The translations under genes and the position numbers were made by a program. Below the pieces are notes generated by a model. It did no database searches. It saw only the letters and a program-made list of their open reading frames with translations, and had not been told where the DNA came from. A stretch of 64,000 nt of DNA from Phoenix dactylifera (lineage: Eukaryota > Streptophyta > Magnoliopsida > Arecales > Arecaceae), in assembly GCF_009389715.1 (NCBI RefSeq), contig NW_024067986.1:62001-126000 (forward strand), in the 5' to 3' direction. This document shows, in pieces, positions 44,721 to 57,296 of this stretch. Each line of letters begins with the position of its first letter. The stretch's first letter is position 1.

Positions 44721-46630
44721 GTCATGCACGGCCACATTAGCATATAAGGCTGCATATATGAAAGGTTGTTGGTAAGCATAAGAACATGATATCCATCAAA
44801 TGATGCACAACAGTCAGTTTTCGTGAAATGCATGATGTTTTTCCGTCTATGATGGCTCTCATTTCATCCCTCTGTGATGTTTCATTCTTTTTTGTTTTTG
44901 CTATAGTGCTCCTAAAGAACTTGTTCTATATTCTTTATCTAATACTAGCCTTTCATCTATTCATGTGTGGGAAAGATCACTGTTTTAGTGACAGGTGGCA
45001 TCCAGTTCAAGTGGAAGTGCCCAACAGCATGTACCATAATTAACAAAAAGAGAGAGAGCATTTCAGTTTCTACTCACCAAGTGTTAGTCTGCTATGTATC
45101 CATTCTCGTGGGTGCAAGCAGGACATCTTTTTCACCATGGTGAATAGATTTACTATGGTACACATACAATCGATATCTATTCTAATATTAAACAAAAACA
45201 TCACTGAGCTCTACTATATATGTTTAAATGTTGTCTACACGTCTCCAAACTAGTATAACTGCTCTTATTTTGAAAAAAAAAAAATATTCTTTTCAATTGA
45301 GTTTTTATTATACAAGAAAAAGAAATAATTAACATATTTATTAACTAATAGAATTGATCAAAAAAATATTTGATCAAATTGGGGGATCAGCCATTAATTT
45401 GTCCTATTTGTCTCTTACGTGCAACAAACGTGCTACATTTTAGCTTGATAACATTGAAAAATAATTAATGAGTTCATTCTCAGGTAACTAAACTTATTAA
45501 TTATAAATATAATTCAAGCTCTAGCTTATATTTTTTTTCCCCTAATCCTTTTCAGTAATACTTGTGATATCCCCACGAAGAGGAGACCATGGTGCAATAA
45601 TAATCTGGTCGTTATTCAACATTAGAAGGTAGTATAGTTATTGCAAACTTAACGATTATGTTTCCTTATCTTCAAATACTAGCGACTAGCAACAATGCAA
45701 TACAACATGTTAACTTATATATCTTGTTAACCTATTCATCCACTACATTTGAGTCTAATTCAAGCTATAATTCGGTGTTGAGCCGGGATCCTCTGCAGTG
45801 AGTATTTTGCACTGCAGAACCATGTCATCTGAATGTGGAGATAGACGGTTATCTAACATCTAAAATTAATGCCTATGTATGGCGTGCAAGAAGATGTGAC
45901 TCATTGTATCTTATTTGATGACCATCCATTTTTATGATCAGAAGATGCGGCATCAGAGAATGATGCCTGTTTGATAGCAGTATAAGCGTTGACAGCATGG
46001 AGGCATTTTCATGAAACAGGGGAGATTCGCTGGTAACAGTTCTTCCCACTTATAAAGCGGGCTGAGGATGGACTTGCCCACTCTCCTAACTTTATGCCTA
46101 GCCTCACTTCTTCCTGGAAGGTGACAACTGAGGATGGTCATGTCATGAAGCCATTAAAAAGTAAAAGGTATATAAATTTGGTGAACAGAGTAGAGTGGGA
46201 CACAGATGACAGCCATAGTGCCTGGATTGTGGCACTTTTGTGTGGGAGAAAAGACAATGCTGAAAGCGTGGACACTTAAATATAAAGGAGTTGGTATCTC
46301 AACTCTTACAGGAAACAAGGTTCTCACTAATTAGAAATAGTCTTTCTTCATTGTGAAGGCCACTCAACTCTTACAGGAAACAACGTTCTCACTACTTAGA
46401 AATAGTCTGTGATCATTGTGAAGGCCACCACTGAATCAAGTTTCGGGCACCATGGTGCAGGTTAAGCACATAGCTCTTGAGAACTTCACAATGTACAAGG
46501 GAGAGAGAGAATAAGAAAAAAAAAACTATGGTTGGTAAAACGGCACACTTAGTTTTGGCACTAAAGCCTAATTATAAACATCTTTGGAAAGAAATTATAT
46601 CCTGCAGCACCACAGGAACCAACCAAGATG
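44721..46630. other. Intergenic
   Basis: No gene supported. Contains a 65-bp tandem duplication at 46298-46428. The frame at 44828-45043 is hydrophobic but short and without context. Confidence 0.4.
46298..46428. repeat. 65-bp tandem duplication
   Basis: Two adjacent copies starting CTCAACTCTTACAGGAAACAA (46298 and 46363), with a few substitutions. Confidence 0.9.
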
Positions 46631-46635
46631 AGGTG

Positions 46636-47490
46636 TGCTGGGGAAAATACAAGTCCCCCCAAGCGCATAGGCGCATCGCCAGTACGTGATCGGAAGCGCC
46701 CTTACCCGGACGTCCGACCTCGGACGACCGACCTAGTGCCCGAGCTCGGACGACCGACCTGGCGCCCGACCAGGTGTCCCACCCGGAAACTCTCAACCTT
46801 GGAGCGCCCGATCTCGGAGGGCATCCGATCCCAGAAGTCGGACCTCACCGACTGCCCGCTGCGGTCACATCCTCTTACGGCCCGATTTGGGACCACACCT
46901 TGAGCGGCTTACTCAACAATTAATGCGCATGGTCTTTGCAAACCTCCGGCTTCTCAATAATTAATGCGCATGGTCTTTGCAGACCTCCGGCTTACTCAAC
47001 AATTAATGCGCATGGTCTCCGCAGACCTCCGCCTTACTCAACAATTAATGCGCATGGCTTCTGCTGTCTGCGGATCTCCAGTCCTCCATGGCAAGTCAGT
47101 TCGGCCGCGTTCAATCAACCGTGACAACTCCCTGATTCCGACCTCATCTTCTACGACAAGGCATTAATTCACATGATCATGCACCAATTCATGCGACGTG
47201 CCCAGTCATACGGCAGCCTGGTCCCGTCGCATCACAGGTAACCCAGCACCCCTCTATAAAAGGAGAACCTCTCTACCTCAAAGGGGGCTGGACGCTGAAA
47301 CTCAGGACAGATTGCTCCTACTTATATCTTCCCTCTCTGACTTAAGCATCGGAGGGCCGGCACCGGAAACCTCGGCCACTGGCTTGCTGCAGGTTCCTTG
47401 GGAGGCGCCGCCCGCCGATGACCGCTGTTCGCCAACCCTCGCCGGAGCTCCTCCTCCTCAGCCGACGGTCACCCCCGGGTCTAATTTCCA
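46636..47490 (+). repeat. 5' LTR of the Tat element
   Basis: Starts TGCTGGGGAAAATACAAG. It contains GACGACCGACCT-type units and four copies of a roughly 42-bp unit (GGCTTACTCAACAATTAATG...), against three in the 3' LTR. It ends TAATTTCCA and runs straight into CTAGAGGAAGG, so the last bases of the LTR (GCAACA) and the start of the primer-binding site are missing. Confidence 0.9.
47255..47262 (+). promoter_or_regulatory. LTR TATA box
   Basis: TATAAAAG within the 5' LTR. The same motif is at 58276-58283 in the 3' LTR, and a variant at 500-507 in the partial LTR. Transcription of the element would start about 30 bp downstream. Confidence 0.7.
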
Positions 47491-47516
47491 CTAGAGGAAG
47501 GGCCCGAGTCGTGGCC

Positions 47517-50500
47517 ATGAAGCTGAGAAGTAAAGGAGCCTCCAACGCTTCCCAGCGTTTTCCACCAAGTCCTGGACACTCCGTCCGAAACTCGCCATCC
47601 CCGGCTGATCCGGTTCCTCAAGTCCAGTCGAAACAGTTCAACATCCTAGTGCAGCAAGTCCAGGCTTTGGCCGCCGCCGTCCAAGGCCTGCGGCGTGACG
47701 AAGCCCCACCTACGCTACCTCCACAGGCCCAGGTCCAGCCAGTGCTCCCTCCGAACGGACCAGTACCCCAGAGCCAAAATCTCCGTGGCTCCTCGAGGGC
47801 CAACAACGAAGAGCGGTGCTATCGCTAAGACTCGACCTGAGCATTTCCCCAGAGGGAGTTGCCGGGGAGGAGTATAGACCGAACGCCGCAGCTTTCGGAG
47901 GCCAAGTCAGCCTCGGACTGCCACGGGCTGGAGCAGACTACCGTGGCAATCCCCCAGGCTGGGGAGCTCGACAGGAAAGTTGAGAATCTCGAGCGCCAGA
48001 TTGAGGAGCTCCACAGCAGGAAGGCGAGGCGCGAGGGTGATTTTGAATTTACCACCAAGTCCCCCTTTTCCTACCAGATCGAGGACGAGCCGGTCCCACT
48101 GAGGTTCAAAATGCCTCAAGTCGAGCCCTACAACGGAACTACCGACCCCCTCGATCATTTGGAGAGTTACCGAGCTCTCATGGCATTGCAAGGGTCCTCG
48201 GAGGCTGTGCTCTGCAAAGCCTTCCCAACGACTCTCCGGGGGACAGCTCGGCTTTGATTTTTTGGACTAAAGCCGAGCATGGTATCCTCCTTCGAGCAGC
48301 TCGGCAGGCAGTTCGCCACTAATTTCGCTGCCAGCCGACACCAGCGGCGAACATCAGACTCCCTCCTGGACGTCAAGCAGAAGGAGGGAGAATCTCTCAG
48401 GAAGTACCTCGACCGTTTTACCGCCGCGACTTGGGAGGTCCGCGAGCTCGATCAGTCGATAGCCATGTCGGCACTAAAGACTGGGGCTTGCTCCTACAGA
48501 TTTCTCTTCTCCATCGAGAAGAGCTTCCTCGCCGACTTCACCAAAATGCTGGTCCGAGCTCGGAAATATACAAAGGCCGAGGAGGCTATCACCTCCAGGC
48601 GGGGTGCGACCAAGTAGGCTTCAAAAAAGCAGAAGAAGCGCCGCGAGGAGCGCGGCCGCCAGAGAAGCCAATCTCCCTGCCGAGAGTAGAATCTTCCTCA
48701 GCTGAGGAGTCCGCCCCGACAGCGGGAACAGCTTCGACCAAGGTCCCCACCTCGACCGAGGTCCCCGCTGCGGCCTCGAATGCACTCGGGGAGGTACGAG
48801 AACTACACACCCATCAACGCACCCCGGGCCGCGATTCTAATGGAGATCGAAGGTCGGAACTTTTTCCGACCTCCGCCTCTGATGCGGGATGTAGGAGTCC
48901 CGCGCAACCCTAGGAAGTATTGCCGCTTCCACCGGGATCACGGCCATGACACGGAGGATTGTTTTTAGCTCCGAGACGAGATCGAGGCGCTTATCCGCCG
49001 TGGGGTACTAAATCGGTTTGTGAGGAACCGACGTGAGGAAAGGAGGCCAGTGGAAAACGCCGTGCCGCCCGAAAATCCAAATGACAATAGGCCCATCGCC
49101 GGCACCATCAACGCTATTGGACGAGGAAGCTCGGCTGAAGAGTCAACCGAGGAAAAGATCCCTCCGAAGCGCCCGCGCACCTCCGAAGCCATCTCGTTCT
49201 CGGAGGAGGACTTAGGAGGAGTTGAGACTCCTCACGATGACGCTGTGGTCATCTCCATGATTGTAAATAAGTTTGATGTAAAGCAGGTCTTAGTTGATAA
49301 TGGAAGCTCGGTAAATATTTTGTACTACCATGCCTACCAAAAAATGGGGTTAACAGAAAACCAGCTTCGAAAAATGAATGCCCCGTTAGTCGAATTCACC
49401 GGGGACTCGGTCCCGGTTGAGGGTGAGGTCAGCCTTCTAGTCACGGTTGGTCTCGCCTCCCGAGAAAGTACTGTGAGGACGGACTTTCTCGTGGTCCGCC
49501 TGCCTTCAGCCTACAACGCTATCCTCGGACGACCAGGGCTAAATGCCCTTCAAGCTATAGTCTCGACCTACCACCTGCTCCTGCGGTTCCCTACCGACCA
49601 AGGAGTAGGCGAAGTCCGTGGAGATCAGATGGTGGCCAAGCGGTGCTACATGGCGACCTACAAAGCGAGGCGATCGACTGAAGCATTAAGCCAGCAGGAG
49701 CTACCGTCCGAGGCGCCGACCCCAGCAATGGACCACACGCTGTCCGTCGAAACCTTGGACGCGCGGAACGACCCCTGAAAGAAACGGATAGAGCTCGGTG
49801 AACTTCTTACCCAAATCCCTTTACTAGAAAATCGTCCAGAGCTAACCGTGCAGGTCGGCTCCAGCTTGAGTTCCTGCAAATGTGAGCGTCTGATCGAATT
49901 CCTTCGGGCCAACATGGATGTCTTTGCCTGGTCACCCGCCGACATGCCGGGAATCGACCCCGAGGTTACGGTTCACCGACTCCAGGTGAAACCGACTTGC
50001 AGACCCGTGAGGCAAAAAAAGTGAGGCTCCGCCCCGGAACGACAGCGAGCGGCGGCCGAGGAAGTGGACAGACTCCTCGAGGCCGGCTTCATCCGGGAGG
50101 TCCCCTATCCAGATTGGCTCACCAACGTGGTCCTCGTGAAGAAAGCCAACGGAAAATGGCGTATGTGCATGCACTACACCGACTTGAACAAAGCCTGCCT
50201 GAAGGACAGTTTTTCTCACCCCAGCATCGACCAGCTCGTCGTCTCTACTTCGGGACATCAGCTGCTAACCTTCATGGACGCCTTCTCGGGATATAATCAG
50301 ATCCGAATGGCGCCTGAAGATGAGGAGAAGACGGCTTTCATCACCGACAAGGACACCTATTATTACAAGGTGATGCCATTCGGATTGAAGAATGCAGGAG
50401 CTACATACCAAAAGCTGGTCAGCCGAATCTTCAAAGACCAGATAGGCCGAAATATGGAGGTCTATGTGGATGACATGCTGGTGAAAAGCTGGACAGCAGA

Positions 50501-53024
50501 GCACCATGTGGCTGACCTCAACGAACCATTCTCCAAGCTTAGAAAGTACCAAATGAAGCTCAATCCTGTAAAGTGCACGTTTGGAGTCACCTTGGGCAAG
50601 TTTCTGGGCTTTGTGGTAACCCAGCGCGGAGTTGAAGCCAATCCCGAGAAGATCCGAGCACTGCAAGACATGGTACCTCCAAAAACGGTCAAAGAGGTGC
50701 AGCGGCTCACTGGGTGGGTCGCGGCCTTGGGAAGGTTTGTCTCCAGGTCAGCCGAGCGCTGCCTTCTATTCTTCAAAATCCTCAAACGACCGAATGACTT
50801 CCTATGGTCGGAGGAATGCCAGCGAGCTTTTGAGGAGTTTAGGCGCCTTCTTGCCTCCCCTCCGCTACTTACCAAACCTCAGCAAGGCGAGGTTCTTTAC
50901 TTATACTTGGCCGTCTCCCCAGTTGCAGTAAGCTCAGTCCTGGTCCGGGAAGAGGATAGGCTCCAAAAGCCTATCTACTATATCAGTCGGGTCCTCAGGG
51001 ATGTTGAGACCCGATATTCTAAATTGGAGAAAACAATCTTCGCCCTGATCACTTCAGCTCGGAGACTTCGGCCCTACTTTCAGGCCCACACTATGGCCGT
51101 ACTGACTGACCAGCCTATCAAGCAAATCTTGCAGAGGTTGGACCGCACCGGAAGGATTGCCAAATGGGCAGTTGAACTCGGGGAGTTCAACCTCGAATAC
51201 CGTCCAAGACTGGCAATCAAAGCTCAGACACTCGCCGATTTCATCATGGAGTGCACTTTGCCGGACGACCCCGAGCACCCACTCATGCCAACAAAGGAGA
51301 CCTCGGAGCAGCCATGGGTCCTATATGTGGACGGCTCCTCGACCTCGGGGGGTAGCGGAGCCGGTCTCATCCTTACAAGCCCAGATGGGGTGGTGGCAGA
51401 GTAGGCCCTACGCCTTGAGTTCCCGGCTTCAAACAATGAGGCGGAGTATGAGGCGCTCATTGCTGGGCTCAAACTGGCAAAGAAGCTAAAAGTCGGGAAC
51501 CTGAAGGTCTTCAGTGACTCCCAACTGGTCGTGAGCCAGGTTTTGGAAGATTTTGAAGCAAAGGAGCCGTCGATGCAGAAGTATCTCCAAAAGGTGCGAG
51601 ACCTCACATCCGCCCTAGGCTCCTTCAACATTCACCATATCCCCAGGACGGAAAATCTCAGAGCTGATTAACTGTCGAAGCTGGCGACCTCCCGCATGAG
51701 CGAGCTCCCTAAGGCGACGGCGCTTGAATATCTCCAAACACCCAGCATAGAAGAGGCTGAACCGGCCATGTGCATAGACACCGAGCCGAGCTGGATGGAC
51801 GAGCTCGTCGACTACCTATAAAGTGAAGCCCTCCCCAATGATGGTCTTGAGGCTCGCCGAATCAGACGTCTAGCCTCCCAATTCATATTGTACGAAGGCA
51901 AGCTCTACCGAATATCCTTCACCTCTCCTCTCCTCAGATGCTTCCGCCCGTCGGAAGCGGACTGTGCTATGCGAGAGGTCCAAGAAGGGATATGCGGGAA
52001 CCATCTGGAAGGCCGAGCACTGGCTCATAAAATCTTGCGCCAAGGATACTTTTGGCCCACTCTCCAAAAGGACGCAACGGACTTTGTCCGAAGGTGCGAC
52101 CGATGCCAACGGAATGCCAATATCCAGCGTTGACCCTCGGCCCCGCTGACCTCGATCATCGCCCCCTAGCCATTCGCCTAATGGGGGATTGATATCCTAG
52201 GACCCTTTCTCCTAGCTACCGGGCAAAGGAAGTTTCTGGTCGTCTCCATCGACTATTTCACGAAATGGGTCGAAGCTGAGCCTGTAGCCCGGATTACCGA
52301 GCAGAAGATGCGGGACTTCATTTGAAAGTCAATAATCTGCAGATTCGGACTCCCCCGCGTCCTTATATCTGACAACGGCCGTCAGTTCGACAACATCCAT
52401 TTCAGAGAGTTCTGCTCCGAGCTCGGCATCGACCACCGTTTCACCTCGGTAACCCATCCCCAGACAAATGGGGAGACCGAGGTAACAAATCGCACCATTC
52501 TCCAGAGGCTCAAGGCTAGGCTCGACCGATCCAGAGGGCAATAGGTCGAAGACCTCTACAATGTCCTTTGGGCCTACCGGACTACGTTCCGATTACCCAC
52601 ATGTGAAACCCCCTTCAACCTGGCGTACGGGACAGAGGCTGTTATCCCCTTGGAAATTGGTCTCCCCTCCCCGAGGATGGAGCATTATGATGTTGACTCC
52701 AATTCTTCTCAGCTCAGGAACAATCTGGACCTCATTGAAGAAACAAGAGAGGTCGTCCGAGTCCGCATGGCAAGATACCAGCAGAAAACGGCCCGGTACT
52801 ACAACTCCAAAGTCAAGCCCAAGCTTTTTAAAGTGAGGGACCTCATCCTCAGAAGAGCTGAAGCCTCTCAGCCAACCGAGCAGGGGAAGCCAGCCCCGAA
52901 CTAGGAGGGACCCTACCGGATCGCAGGAGTCCAGCGGCCCGGAGCATGCAAGTTGGAGTCTCTCGAAGGGACCCTCATTCCACGAAGCTGGAACTCCGAG
53001 AACCTTCGGATGTATTACCAATAG
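47517..53024 (+). pseudogene. gag-pol polyprotein of the Tat element, nonsense-damaged
   Basis: A single frame of 1,835 codons from ATG 47517 to TAG 53022-53024, with no frameshift that I can find but about 17 internal stops. Domains by approximate residue: gag core 195-340; CRFHRDHGHDTEDC knuckle-like motif 469-482; retroviral-type protease with LVDNGSS (D594); RT with VYVDDM (YVDD 983-986); first RNase H lacking clear catalytic acids (LYLYLAVSPVAVSS); second, archaeal-type RNase H starting LYVDGSSTSGGSGAG near 1270; integrase with an H-H-C-C finger ending RRCDRCQR, then SDNGRQF and HPQTNGETE, and a C-terminal WNSENLRMYYQ. Stops stand where relatives have Gln, Trp or Arg: for example 48966, 49776, 50021, 51402, 51669, 52131, 52323, 52541 and 52902. 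Gag and pol are one fused frame here. Confidence 0.93.
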
Positions 53025-53256
53025 AACCCCTAGGGGTCTTCAACACCCGGAAACACGACTTTCGCCCCCCTCCTCTCTGTGCTAATCTATTCATAGTTCC
53101 CTTTTGATTATTCTACGCCTTTCCTGACGATAAAACATTTGTGAAATTCAGGAAACCCGACTAAGTCTGGATGCCCGACCAAGCTCGGATGCCCGACCAA
53201 GCTCGGATGCCCCAGTTAAGGGATTAACGCCATGCTACATCAACGTCGAGCTCGGT

Positions 53257-53730
53257 CTCGATCTTCCTCAAAAACCTCGACTAAGATCGGGATGCCCCGT
53301 GTGTCGACCGTAGAGTTTCAAACTCCCTCGACCTCGGAAAGCATCATCAGGTCGACAGCGAGCCCAAGCTCCCTCGACCTCGTGCTCGATACCTCGGCTA
53401 TGGTCGGGATGCACCGTGTGTCAACCGTAGAGTCCCAAACTCCCTCGACCTCGGAAAGCGTCACCAGGTCGACAGCGAGCCCAAGCTCCCTCGACCTCGT
53501 GCTCGATACCTCGACCAAGGTCGGGATGCCCCGTGTGTTGACCGTAGAGTCCTAAACTCTCTCGACGTCGGAAAGCGTCACTAGGTCGACAGCGAGCCCA
53601 AGCTCCCTCGACCTCGTGCACGATACCTCGACCAAGGTCGGGATGCCCCGTGTGTCGACCGTAGAGTCCCAAACTCCCTCGATCTCGAGAAGTGTCACCA
53701 GGTTGGCAGCGAGCTCAGGCTCCCTCGACC
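53257..53730 (+). repeat. Four 117-bp tandem repeats after pol
   Basis: The anchor GATGCCCCGTGTGTCGACC (one copy GATGCACCGTGTGTCAACC) recurs at 53291, 53408, 53525 and 53642, exactly 117 bp apart. Units are rich in CTCGACC and AAGGTCGGG. A multiple of three keeps frames open, but I see no product. Shorter GCCCGACCAAGCTCGGAT repeats precede (53165-53215). Confidence 0.9.
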
Positions 53731-54840
53731 TCGAAAAGTCGGGGGCAGTGCCTTTACGGCCCTACGGGACACTCGACAACGACAACGAAACGACACCTAC
53801 GCAAATCTCCAACGACGGCAACATCTCCCAGTTTGCCAGTGTTCCTGAAGCGGACCCCAGGCCGAAGAACGCTTTCGAAAGCTGGCCAAGAAACAAAGCG
53901 GCCTGCTTCAACATGGAGTGCCCGGTCTCGAAGGTGCAAGAGGTACACCCCACTTGGCACCTGCTCCATTACATTTGTTTACTTACGTATCGCCGACAAG
54001 ATCCTGATCAAGCTCGGGATTCCCCCCGACCAAGGTCAGGATGCTCTTCTGAGTAAGCCCAAGGCCGAGGTCCCGCCGACCCCGTGCACGCTTTCTCCGT
54101 TGATGATCTCCATGTTAACCTATACAGACCCCTCCGAGTGAGGGCTCGGCCAAGCCCAAACATCGAAAGGTCGGCGCTAGTCCGCAGCGACGACCTCGAC
54201 ATTTAATACTTTGGTCGAGCTTGGGAGTGCCAAGGCACCCATCATAAATCTTTGCCCCACTTGTTGGTACCTCGACTAAGCTCGAGGCCAACTATCGCGA
54301 AGGCCCCAACGACAACTCGGTTTTGATCTACGATCTCCTCAGAGACCGACCACAAAACTGTTCGTAAGCCCACGACCGGATAGCCGAATTCAAAGGCTTA
54401 GCTAAGTTTCTCGAAAGACAAATCTAAGGGCCTGACGAAACCCCTTCGGGGTCTAAGAGCCGAGCTCAAGAACTTAGTGAATTCTCCTAAGATTTGAGCC
54501 GGGCGCCTAAAATGCTATCCTTATCGGAGCTAAGCTTAATAGCTTAGTAAAAGTGCCCCAAACCTAAATCTATGGAATCCAAGCCTAAGAACTTAGCCGA
54601 ATTCAGAAACTTAGAAGAAATTATTGAAAAAGTTCGACTCGAACAATTAAAGTAAAAGTTCACTTATTACACGAAAGAGAGAAAGAAAGGCGAGTATAAA
54701 TTGACAAAAGATGTTCTTTCATTAATAAAAAGCCCGAAGTACAAAATTGAGGGTCGGCCGAACAACAAGTTTGGAGGCCGACCTCGCTCACAACAAAAGA
54801 AAAACAAAAGGAAAAAAAACAACCAAAGGGTAAACAAGTC
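53731..54840. other. Spacer of the Tat element
   Basis: Between the 117-bp repeats and the antisense ORF. The first half is GC-rich with short frames on both strands (for example 53616-54056) and no recognised domain. From 54240 the sequence is richer in AACTTAG/AAGCTTAG phrases. It would also hold the 3' end of the antisense transcript. Confidence 0.5.
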
Positions 54841-57025
54841 CTAGAGGGCTGCAGCCTCATCGGTGCCAGGATCGTCCACGACGATCACCTGGGGGCCCTC
54901 AGCGGGACTCGGCTCGGGACCTTCCGCGGCAGGCTCAGGTGAAGCTCCTCCAGTAGTCTCGAGAACTCCCCCGGTGGCCTCCCCAGTAAGAGCCCTTCAA
55001 ATCGATGGATCAGCCTCGGCGGCCTCGGGCTCGACGACCTGTCCCATGACCTCGGTCTCGGCGGCCTCCTCCTCATCCTCAAGTGCGGAGGGCAGATCGA
55101 ACTCGCCATCCCCGCCGAATCCCGATCTTGGCCGGATCCTTGAAAGATCGTACTGAGGGCAATACCGAGCCATTTATCTTCGAAAGTTTTCGAAGCTCCG
55201 GAGGAACCCGTCCACGGTCTCCTCCTCCAGCATGTCGCGGAACTCTTCCTACTCCTTGAAGAGCTCCATGGCATTCTCAGCCTGTTCGAGTGCCCTCCTC
55301 TCTAGGGCCTCGAGCTGCTCGATCTTCAGGTGGAGAACTCAGCCCTCATACTTGTAGCCGGCGGCCTCGGAGCGAGCTTCGACAAGATGCGCCTCGGAGG
55401 CGCGCAACTCCGATCTTGCCAAAGCGTGCGCAGCCCGCTCCTCCTCGAGCTCGTCCACAATCGCTCGCCGCCCGGCCTCGATAGCCTCTCTCCGCGCCAC
55501 TGCTTCCGCCAGCGCGGCCTCCAGCTGGCAATCCTCTTTTTAGCTGGCTCCAGTTGCCTATAGAGCTGCCAAGACTCCTCCTGGCATTCTGAGGCGATGA
55601 ATACCAGGGTATCAACTTCATGGATATGCTGCAGGGAAAGCAGCTATAAGTAAAAATGAAAGAAAATACTAATGACTAAGGGCAAAATGAAGAGGTGACT
55701 TACCCGAACAGTATTGCGGTAGGTCTGGTCGACGACCTCCTCCAGCGTGAGGGTCCGAAATTCAGCCCGGTCCGCTGGAAGCATGGCGCGGCGGAATACT
55801 TCACACGTGACGTCGCTGTCTCGGAAGGCCGAGCTCCCCTCGTGCATTGGGGACTCCGGGTCGGCCGATTCCCTCCCTTCGGCCCCCGAAGAACTCAGCC
55901 CAGCCGAGCTCGTGACGACGGGGTGGGGTGCACTCAGGACCCTGGGGCCCCCGCTCGGCTCGGGCCCCGAGCGTCGTAGGCGGATGACTGGCCGACCCGC
56001 CCGCTGAGAAATGGGGGCGGGACAGGTTGGAGACGCCGAACTGGATGCCCCCCCAGAACCCGAGCTCGCATGCTCGGCGGCCGGAACTCTCCCCCAGGCA
56101 GACCCCAAAACTCCAGCTTCAAAACCCCTCACCTCGGCAGGGGCAAGAGTAGCGGCCGACTTGGACTTCTTTCGGGGCTGGGGAATAGCCCCGCCGGCCT
56201 CGGCTGCCCGCCTCTTCAGTCGAGAGAAAAGGGACGTATTGCTGGTCGGCATGTAGGGAATGTCTGAAACAAAGAAGGGAAGAAATTTTTCTAAGTATCA
56301 GACCAACATCAAAAGAACAAAGGAAAGGAACAGGTAAGGCAAAAACTAAAGAATGAAGGAGCAGTACAACTGCCCTTACCCTCGGGGCGCGCCGAGCTCA
56401 GGCCGACATCAACCAGAGCTTCCTCGGTCAGAAGGATGTCCCTCCCGAGACCTCACCGAGCATCAAAAGCCCTCTGCTCGTCCACCGAAAGACTGTTGAG
56501 CCTATTCAGGGCCTTCAACCCGGGACGCCCCCATCTTGGATCGAACCCCCATGAGAACTCGGAAGAAAGAATAAAAAATCTCCCCTTCCACTCATGAATT
56601 GAGGAAGGGGCAGCTCGGAAGAGCGACATACCGCTCCTCCAGGCAAAGTACAACCATTCTACCTTCGCCGGGTTCGTCTTTAACATGAAACACCGGTGGA
56701 AGACGTTCACCGAGGTCGGGATCCCGTGCGCGAGGCAGAGGGACATGAACCCGACAATAGTCCTCCATGAGTTTGGAGTGAGCTGCGCTGGGACGAGTCG
56801 GTACACCACCAGCAAGTCATTCACAAACTCATGGAGGGGGAACCGTAGGTCGGCCCAGAGCGTATTGACGTACACCCCAATCCGACCTGGCGGAGGCCTA
56901 GTCACCCGGTCTTCTGACCCTGCGAGCTCGAGGCGAAACCCGGGTCGGAAGAAGAATCGGGAACGGACCAACTCCAGTTCCTCCTCAGTCATGGTAGACC
57001 CGACTTCACCGGGACCAAGACCCAT
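54841..57025 (-). pseudogene. Antisense ORF (aORF) of the Tat element, three exons
   Basis: The minus strand starts at ATG 57025 (MGLGPGEVGSTMTEEELELV). Exons 57025-56380, 56263-55704 and 55628-54841 join in compatible phases (donors GGTAAGG and GTAAGT, acceptors TTTGTTTCAG and CCCTGCAG). Exon 1 carries a region like the PF04195 'putative gypsy type transposon' family: GRIGVYVNTLWADLRFPLHE, RLVPAQLTPNSWRTIVGF, KVEWLYFAWRSG. Exon 2 is Pro/Ser/Ala-rich with SRLKRRAAE and PRKKSK (nuclear-signal-like) and ends FRTLTLEEVVDQTYRNTVR. Exon 3 is a long coiled coil (ARSELRASEAHLVEARSEAA) with an acidic tail ending DDPGTDEAAAL. In-frame stops interrupt exon 1 near 56453 and exon 3 at several sites; one base is lost in an A run near 55540. 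Such antisense genes are known in Tat elements; their role is unknown. Confidence 0.75.
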
Positions 57026-57290
57026 CTCAAAAGAAAGAAGAAGAGGGAAGGAAGGAGCGAAAAATGAAAACGAAGAAGAAGAAGGAAGCGGGAGTTTAAG
57101 GAAGAGAAAAAGACTTCCGAGCCAATGGGGGAAAACGACCTTCTATGGGGTCACCGGAAATCGTCTTTGGATGCTGCCGGAAATCGCTCCTGAACGTCGC
57201 CGGGAAAGCTCAGTCGCAACCAGGAGAGAAGGAAGAAACGATGGCAGCAATAACAAACAAGCAGGACCTTTCTAGGGCTAATGCGGGGGG

Positions 57291-57296
57291 TTTATA
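57291..57296 (-). promoter_or_regulatory. TATA box candidate for the antisense ORF
   Basis: The minus strand reads CCATATAAACCCCCC 266 bp upstream of the aORF start and outside the 3' LTR. It would let the antisense gene be transcribed independently of the LTR. Confidence 0.45.
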
